Of a stretch of 9,729 nucleotides of DNA, positions 5,032 to 9,729 are shown in pieces. The notes below the pieces were generated by a model. The model was not told where the DNA came from, did no database searches, and was given only the letters and a program-made list of their open reading frames with translations. Where the stretch lies: NCBI GenBank assembly GCA_003133285.1, contig PKWR01000073.1:187-9915 (forward strand), read 5' to 3'. Made by a program: the position numbers and the translations under genes. Origin of the DNA: Coriobacteriia bacterium. Its GTDB lineage: Bacteria > Actinomycetota > Coriobacteriia > Anaerosomatales > PALSA-660. Positions within the stretch are counted from its first letter, which is position 1. Every line of letters starts with the position of its first letter.

Positions 5032-6714
5032 ATGCGTTCACGGTCGGACAGTGAAGTGGCCACTAGAGATACAGCCGGCTCCCCGGCCATCTCGTCGTGC
5101 TCGCCGGAGCACGCCGCTCTGCTCGATTCGATCCTGAGCGCGACGCCGGATCACATGTACCTCCATGACATCGGGGGCCGCTACCTGTACGCCAGCCCCG
5201 CCGCACTCGAAGCGCTCGGCTTCGAGCTCGGCGATGTCGTGGGCAAGACCTCCAGCGAGCTCGGGTTCCTCGGTGACGACGAGGCTGAGTACGACGCCAA
5301 GCGGCGCCAGGCGATGCAGACAGGCCTGTCCGAGCACGGAACCACCGCGGTCTACGGCACGACCGGCATGCGCGACTACGACTACACCGTCGTTGCCGTC
5401 CGCGATGTCGACGGGGTCCTTGCGGGGGCCGCGACCACGGTCCGCGACGTCACCGATCACATCCGCTCCGAGGGCGTACTGCGAGACTCGCAGGGGACCC
5501 TCGAGCGCCGCGTCCGCCAACGCACGGCGGAACTCGAGCGCACCAACGACGAACTCGTGCGCACCGAGCGCGCCCTCGCAGCGTTGAGCATCTCCAACCG
5601 CACCCTCGTCCGTGCGACCGACGAGGGACAGCTGATCCGGGACGTGTGCGACGCCATCGTGTCCGTTGGCGGGTACCGCATGGCATGGGTCGGCATGAAG
5701 GCGCCCGACGGTTCCAGCCGCGTGGTCCCCGTGGCGTCGAGTGGTCACGAGGACGGCTACCTCGGCGAGATCCTCGTGACGTGGGACGACAGCCCGACCG
5801 GCAACGGACCGGGCGGCCGTGCCCTGCGCGAATCGCATCCGGTCGTCTTGAGGGACACCATGACGGACGCCACGTTCAAGTCGCGCGAGGCAGCAGTCTC
5901 GCGCGGCTACCGGTCGTTGGCCGCCTTCCCGCTGGTCGACCGCGACAGCGAGCCGTTCGGTCTCCTCGTGGTCTACTCCGACGTGGTCAATGCCTTCGAC
6001 GCGAAGGAGGTCGGCCTTCTCGAGGAACTCTCGGCCGACCTCGCCTTCGGGATCGGCAGCCTGCGGGCACGCGAGCATCACCACCGCATCGAGGAGGATC
6101 TCGTGTCCTCGAACGCACAGCTGGAGCAGATGGTGTACGAGGTGGCCGAGGCGATGGGCAAGATCGTCGAGGCGCGCGACCCCTACACCAAGGGCCACGA
6201 GATGCGCGTGGCGCAGCTCGGGGAGATGATCGCCCAGGAGATGGGATGCTCGCCTGACGAGATCGCGGCCGTGTCCATGGCGTCTCTGCTGCACGACATC
6301 GGCAAGCTGCGCATCCCGACCGAGATCCTGACCAAGCCCGGACGGCTCTCCGTCTCCGAGTCCGCGCTCATCAAGGAACACGCGCAGGCGGGCTACGAGA
6401 TCCTGGTCGACGTGTCGTTCCCGTGGCCCGTGGCCGAGATCATCCTCCAGCACCACGAGCGCATGGACGGCTCGGGGTACCCCTCGGGCGTCCGTGGCGA
6501 CGCGATCCTTCCCGCTGCTCGCATCGTCGCCCTCTCCGACGTCGTCGAGGCGATGGCCTCCTTCAGGCCGTACCGCCCCGCGGTGGGGATCCAGGCCGCG
6601 ATCGCCGAGATCAAGGACCACCCCGAGCTGTACGACGCGGATGTCGTCACGGCGTGCCTACGCCTGTATGAGGACGGCCGCCTCGACTTCCTCACCACGC
6701 CCGAGCGCCGCTGA
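5032..6714 (+). CDS. PAS-GAF-HD-GYP cyclic-di-GMP phosphodiesterase
   Basis: The 560-aa protein has three domains and no membrane segment, so it is a cytoplasmic sensor enzyme. A PAS domain (about 27-147: LLDSILSATPDHMYLHDIGG, YDYTVVAVRDVDG) is followed by a coiled coil (150-183), a GAF domain (about 185-345: GGYRMAWVGM, YRSLAAFPLVDRD), a second coiled coil and an HD-GYP domain (about 365-560). The catalytic set is intact: H389 (KGHEMRV), H421-D422 in HDIGK, H450, H474-H475 in HHERMDGSGYP, GYP 482-484 and D503 (LSDVVEAM). The family hydrolyses cyclic-di-GMP, here probably controlled by a ligand of PAS or GAF. The PAS ligand is unknown, and no cysteine/heme motif is evident. Start ATG 5032 has GAGGGAG 4 nt upstream. 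The open frame extends back to 4606 but overlaps the preceding gene and lacks signals. It is not clearly in an operon. Confidence 0.93.
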   Translation: MRSRSDSEVATRDTAGSPAISSCSPEHAALLDSILSATPDHMYLHDIGGRYLYASPAALEALGFELGDVVGKTSSELGFLGDDEAEYDAKRRQAMQTGLSEHGTTAVYGTTGMRDYDYTVVAVRDVDGVLAGAATTVRDVTDHIRSEGVLRDSQGTLERRVRQRTAELERTNDELVRTERALAALSISNRTLVRATDEGQLIRDVCDAIVSVGGYRMAWVGMKAPDGSSRVVPVASSGHEDGYLGEILVTWDDSPTGNGPGGRALRESHPVVLRDTMTDATFKSREAAVSRGYRSLAAFPLVDRDSEPFGLLVVYSDVVNAFDAKEVGLLEELSADLAFGIGSLRAREHHHRIEEDLVSSNAQLEQMVYEVAEAMGKIVEARDPYTKGHEMRVAQLGEMIAQEMGCSPDEIAAVSMASLLHDIGKLRIPTEILTKPGRLSVSESALIKEHAQAGYEILVDVSFPWPVAEIILQHHERMDGSGYPSGVRGDAILPAARIVALSDVVEAMASFRPYRPAVGIQAAIAEIKDHPELYDADVVTACLRLYEDGRLDFLTTPERR

Positions 6715-6730
6715 CCGGTCTCGCGTCGCT

Positions 6731-6752
6731 CCTCCGTCACGAGGGGCGGAGG
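6731..6752. terminator. Weak hairpin after the HD-GYP gene
   Basis: CCTCCG and CGGAGG form a 6-bp stem with a 10-nt loop, 17 bases after the stop codon at 6714. No T-run follows. It is the only candidate end signal before leuS. Confidence 0.25.
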
Positions 6753-6773
6753 TCGGCGAGGCGCGCGATTCGC

Positions 6774-6811
6774 TATGATGCTCCGCACGAGACACTCATT
6801 CGCGCGGAGGG
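6774..6811 (+). promoter_or_regulatory. Candidate leuS -10 box and ribosome binding site
   Basis: TATGAT (6774-6779) is a good -10 hexamer without a recognisable -35. The strong Shine-Dalgarno GGAGGG (6806-6811) lies 6 bases before GTG 6818 and decides that start. The leader is too short for a T-box and lacks its conserved sequences. Confidence 0.45.
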
Positions 6812-6817
6812 CACGCC

Positions 6818-9352
6818 GTGACCAAGTACGATCCGCTCGCCATCGAGCCGAAGTGGCAGGAGACCTGGGAACGTGACGGTCTCCACCACGTCACCGAGGA
6901 CTCCGCACGTCCCAAGAAGTACGTCCTTGAGATGTTCCCGTACCCTTCGGGCGACATCCACATGGGCCACGTGCGCAACTACACGATCGGCGATGTCGTC
7001 GCCCGCCACGCGACCATGCGCGGCTTCAACGTGCTCCATCCCATCGGCTGGGACGCGTTCGGACTGCCGGCCGAGAATGCCGCGATCAAGTCGGGCAGCC
7101 ATCCGGCCACGTGGACCTACGCGAACATCGAGACCCAGGCGGCCTCCTTCAGGCGCATGGGCTTCAGCTATGACTGGGACCGCGCGGTTCGGACCTGCGA
7201 CCCCGAGTACTACCGCTGGGGGCAGTGGATCTTCCTGAAGGCGTGGGAGCGCGGGCTGGTCGAGCGCCGTTCCTCGCCGGTCAACTGGTGCCCGTCGTGC
7301 AAGACCGTCCTCGCCAACGAGCAGGTCATCGGCGACGGCGTGTGCTGGAGGTGCAAGTCCAAGGTCGAGAAGCGCGAGCTGGAGCAGTGGTACCTCAAGA
7401 TCACGGAGTACTCGCAGGAGCTGCTGGACGACCTCGACGACCTGACGGGCTGGCCGGAGCGTGTCAAGGCCATGCAGGCCAACTGGATCGGTCGCAGCGA
7501 GGGCGCCGACGTGGTCTTCATGCTGTGCGACGCCGACGGCGAGCCGACCGACGAGCGCATCACCGTCTTCACGACGCGGCCCGACACGCTGTTCGGCTGC
7601 TCGTTCTTCCTGCTCGCACCTGAACATCCGCTCGTCTCGCGGCTCGTTGCCGGGACAGAGTACGAGGCCGAGGTCATGAAGGTCGTGGCCAAGGCTGCCA
7701 GTGAGTCGGCGGTCGAGCGCGCGGGCGGCGAGAAGGAGAAGACCGGCGCCTTCACCGGCCGCTTTGTCGTCAACCCCGTCAACGGCGCGAAGGTGCCGGT
7801 GTGGGTCGCCGACTATGTCCTGATGGACTACGGCACCGGCGCCGTGATGGCCGTCCCCTGCGGCGACCAGCGCGACTTCGAGTTCGCCCGCAAGTACCAC
7901 CTGCCGATACCGCCCGTCGTGCTCGCCGACGGCGATCCGCTGTTGCCCAGCCTCGGCGGCGTCAAGGAGCTCGTGCTCGAGGACGTCGAGTGGGAGGTGG
8001 CCTGCCCGGCCGAAGGCACGCTCGTGCAGTCCGGCCGGTTCACCGGCATGCGCGGCGGCAAGAAGTCCGAAGCCATGCACGCGGTGACCGACTGGCTCGG
8101 CGAGCGAGGGCTGGGCGAGGAGTCGGTCAACTTCCGCCTGCGCGACTGGCTCATCTCGCGCCAGCGCTACTGGGGCAACCCGATCCCGGCGGTCCACTGC
8201 CCGACCTGTGGGCTCGTCCCGGTGCCCGAGGACCAGCTCCCGGTCGTCCTGCCCATGGACGTCGACGTCACCAAGGGTGAGACGCTCGCCGACCATCCCG
8301 AGTTCTATGAGACGATGTGCCCGAAGTGCGGGGGAGCGGCCCGCCGCGAGACCGACACGATGGACACCTTCACGTGCTCGTCCTGGTACTACCTGCGCTA
8401 CTGCGACGCACGCAACGACTCGGCGCCGTTCGATCCCGCCAAAGCCGGCTACTGGATGCCCGTCGACCAGTACATCGGCGGCATCGAGCATGCGATCCTG
8501 CACCTGCTGTACTCGCGCTTCTTCACCAAGGTGCTGCGTGACCTGGGGCTGCTGGAGTTCGACGAGCCGTTCACGAACCTGCTGACGCAGGGCATGGTCA
8601 AGCTCGACGGGGCGACGATGTCGAAGTCGAGGGGCAACGTCGTGGCCCCCGAGGACATGATCGCGAAGTACGGCGCGGACGCGCTGCGCGTCTACATCCT
8701 GTTCATGGCGCCCCCGGACAAGGACCTCGACTGGTCCTACGAGGGCCTCGACGGCATGTGGAGGTTCCTGAACCGAGCATGGCGCCTTGTCGACGAGACC
8801 GCCGAGGAGACCTCGAACGTCCTGGACGCGGTCCGTATGCCCGGGCCCGTGGAGAAGGCGCTGCGGCGCGCCGTGGCGGCCTCTGTCGCGAAGTGCGGCG
8901 ATGACATCGAGCGCTTCCAGTTCAACACCGCGATCTCCGCGCTCATGGAGTACGTGAACGCGGCATACGACTACCGGCGGGACGTCCCCGCGGACGAGCG
9001 CGACCATGCGCTGATGCGCTCGGTCGCCCGGGACCTGACGCTGATGCTGGCGCCCTTCGCACCCCACATGGCCGAGGAGCTGTGGCACGAGGTGTTGGGC
9101 GAGTCGGGCTCGGTGCACCGCACTCCGTGGCCCGAGTTCGACCCTGCCGCGCTCGTGGCGGACGAGGTCGAGCTTCCCGTCCAGGTCAACGGCAAGGTGC
9201 GCGACCGGCTGACCGTCGCCGTCGACGCAGCCGAGAGTGACATCGTCGCTGCCGCCCTCGCGCTCCCGAACGTGGTCGTGCATCTCGAAGGCAAGACCGT
9301 GCGCAAGGTCGTCGTCATCCCCGGCAAGCTCGTGAGCGTGGTGGCCGGCTAG
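6818..9352 (+). CDS. leuS: Leucyl-tRNA synthetase
   Basis: This 844-aa class I synthetase charges tRNA-Leu with leucine using ATP in the cytoplasm; length is normal for bacterial LeuRS. Visible motifs in order are the HIGH box HMGH (48-51) in PYPSGDIHMGHVRNYTIGD; a zinc-binding CPSC/CWRC pair (158-161, 176-179); the editing (CP1) domain with TTRPDT (252-257) and GTGAVMAVP (339-347) followed by the conserved editing Asp350; RDWLISRQRYWGNPIP, with further Cys pairs CPTC (461-464) and CPKC (501-504); the ATP-binding loop TMSKS (600-604); the anticodon-binding domain; and the C-terminal domain with VQVNGKVRD. The signature loop has Thr in place of the first Lys of KMSKS. The start is GTG 6818 by its strong Shine-Dalgarno. 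It is probably its own transcription unit. Confidence 0.98.
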   Translation: MTKYDPLAIEPKWQETWERDGLHHVTEDSARPKKYVLEMFPYPSGDIHMGHVRNYTIGDVVARHATMRGFNVLHPIGWDAFGLPAENAAIKSGSHPATWTYANIETQAASFRRMGFSYDWDRAVRTCDPEYYRWGQWIFLKAWERGLVERRSSPVNWCPSCKTVLANEQVIGDGVCWRCKSKVEKRELEQWYLKITEYSQELLDDLDDLTGWPERVKAMQANWIGRSEGADVVFMLCDADGEPTDERITVFTTRPDTLFGCSFFLLAPEHPLVSRLVAGTEYEAEVMKVVAKAASESAVERAGGEKEKTGAFTGRFVVNPVNGAKVPVWVADYVLMDYGTGAVMAVPCGDQRDFEFARKYHLPIPPVVLADGDPLLPSLGGVKELVLEDVEWEVACPAEGTLVQSGRFTGMRGGKKSEAMHAVTDWLGERGLGEESVNFRLRDWLISRQRYWGNPIPAVHCPTCGLVPVPEDQLPVVLPMDVDVTKGETLADHPEFYETMCPKCGGAARRETDTMDTFTCSSWYYLRYCDARNDSAPFDPAKAGYWMPVDQYIGGIEHAILHLLYSRFFTKVLRDLGLLEFDEPFTNLLTQGMVKLDGATMSKSRGNVVAPEDMIAKYGADALRVYILFMAPPDKDLDWSYEGLDGMWRFLNRAWRLVDETAEETSNVLDAVRMPGPVEKALRRAVAASVAKCGDDIERFQFNTAISALMEYVNAAYDYRRDVPADERDHALMRSVARDLTLMLAPFAPHMAEELWHEVLGESGSVHRTPWPEFDPAALVADEVELPVQVNGKVRDRLTVAVDAAESDIVAAALALPNVVVHLEGKTVRKVVVIPGKLVSVVAG

Positions 9353-9450
9353 GTCCGGCGTCCCGCGCAAGGAGCGGGTCGGCGTCCGGTAAGCCCGGCG
9401 CGACATGCTTTGGTCCGGACATCCGCTCGCGGGGTCCGGCACTGAGAGAC

Positions 9451-9494
9451 AGGACGCCCCCTCGTCCGCATCGGCGATGAGGGGGCGTCCTTCT
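9451..9494 (+). terminator. Intrinsic terminator downstream of leuS
   Basis: Bases 9451-9463 and 9479-9491 form a perfect 13-bp stem (AGGACGCCCCCTC with its complement) around a 15-nt loop, followed by only TCT. It lies about 100 bases after the leuS stop. Its right arm contains GAGGGGG, 10 bases before the GTG of the next gene, so the same bases could serve as that gene's ribosome binding site. Confidence 0.7.
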
Positions 9495-9495
9495 C

Positions 9496-9729
9496 GTGCT
9501 GGGGGAGTTGCGCGACTGGGTCGAGGAGTTGGCGTGTCGCGCGGGGTTCGACGGGTTGCCGTCGACCGGTCGGGCGGCAGCCTGGATCGGCGGGGCTTTG
9601 GCCGTCTGCAGCGTGAGCGCGCTGTGGTGGTCGGGCGTGACGGCCCCGGGCGGTGCCGCCGGGAATGCGGGAGTGCCGGGCTCACCGGCGAGCAGTTCCT
9701 CGATCGAGTCGTCGCACGGGGCCGCGCCC
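9496..9729 (+). CDS. Membrane-anchored protein, probably ComEA-like, N-terminal part
   Basis: Seventy-eight codons are visible before the window ends. The product begins with a short helix (LGELRDWVEELACRAGFDG), then one transmembrane segment (AAAWIGGALAVCSVSALWW, residues 27-46), then a Gly/Ala/Ser/Pro-rich linker (TAPGGAAGNAGVPGSPASSS). This is how ComEA-type DNA-uptake proteins begin: an anchor and linker before an extracellular helix-hairpin-helix DNA-binding domain, which would lie beyond the edge. Its place right after leuS also fits gene order I recall from Coriobacteriia, often followed by comEC. The start GTG 9496 is the first start after an in-frame TGA (9478-9480); TTG 9508 or 9529 are alternatives. 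A signal-anchored protein of another kind is possible. Confidence 0.5.
   Translation, partial: MLGELRDWVEELACRAGFDGLPSTGRAAAWIGGALAVCSVSALWWSGVTAPGGAAGNAGVPGSPASSSSIESSHGAAP

Noticed and set aside
5038..6621. A 527-codon - strand frame across the HD-GYP gene
   Set aside because: Same mirror effect; the + strand product has intact PAS, GAF and HD-GYP motifs.
6715..6817. T-box leader for leuS
   Set aside because: The leader is about 100 bases at most and lacks the conserved T-box sequence and terminator/antiterminator pair.
6773..9685. A 970-codon open frame on the - strand across leuS
   Set aside because: It mirrors leuS and is open only because of high GC at third codon positions. The product is low-complexity (His/Arg/Val/Leu-rich) with no domain.

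Overview
The window looks like the chromosome of a high-GC actinobacterium. A Coriobacteriia relative is my best guess, from the order leuS followed by a ComEA-like gene, from the CwlO-like coiled coil fused to a lysozyme-like domain, and from the PAS-GAF-HD-GYP protein. This is inference; no rRNA or other marker is present. The sequence splits at about 3342-3352. To the right it is strongly GC-rich and made of ordinary, intact genes on the + strand. To the left it is visibly lower in GC, gene-sparse, mostly on the - strand, and carries repeated and decayed genes typical of an accessory island.

Left part (1-3341). At the edge is the start of a type IV prepilin gene (1-200, -), preceded by a good promoter whose predicted start point falls on the ATG, so the mRNA may be leaderless. 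Next comes a two-gene unit: a double helix-turn-helix (HTH) protein (502-903, -) whose stop overlaps the start of an unrecognised 78-aa protein (269-505, -). Upstream lies a frameshifted copy of the same HTH gene (about 935-1190, -), and a third, intact copy sits at the island edge (2895-3341, -). All three face the same way, so the outer copies are direct repeats enclosing about 1.8 kb of cargo. The cargo is a 75-aa cysteine-containing protein with a strong ribosome binding site (1522-1749, +), a Ymh/TIGR02391-family protein with an Rx4H motif of HEPN-ribonuclease type (1965-2690, -), and a possible 45-aa one-helix membrane peptide overlapping its start by ATGA (2687-2824, -). Bases 1177-1422 are open on both strands and stay unresolved.

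Right part (3352-9729, all +). A 13-bp perfect hairpin and a promoter-like region lead into a secreted cell-wall protein (3501-4730). An intergenic region with a good intrinsic terminator follows, then a PAS-GAF-HD-GYP cyclic-di-GMP phosphodiesterase (5032-6714), leucyl-tRNA synthetase (6818-9352), a terminator, and the N-terminus of a membrane-anchored ComEA-like protein (9496 to the window end). These genes appear to be separate transcription units.

The most interesting candidate is the accessory module: a HEPN-like Ymh protein coupled to a tiny putative membrane peptide, between repeated HTH genes, one of them coupled to an unknown small protein. A defence or toxin-like role is a hypothesis only.
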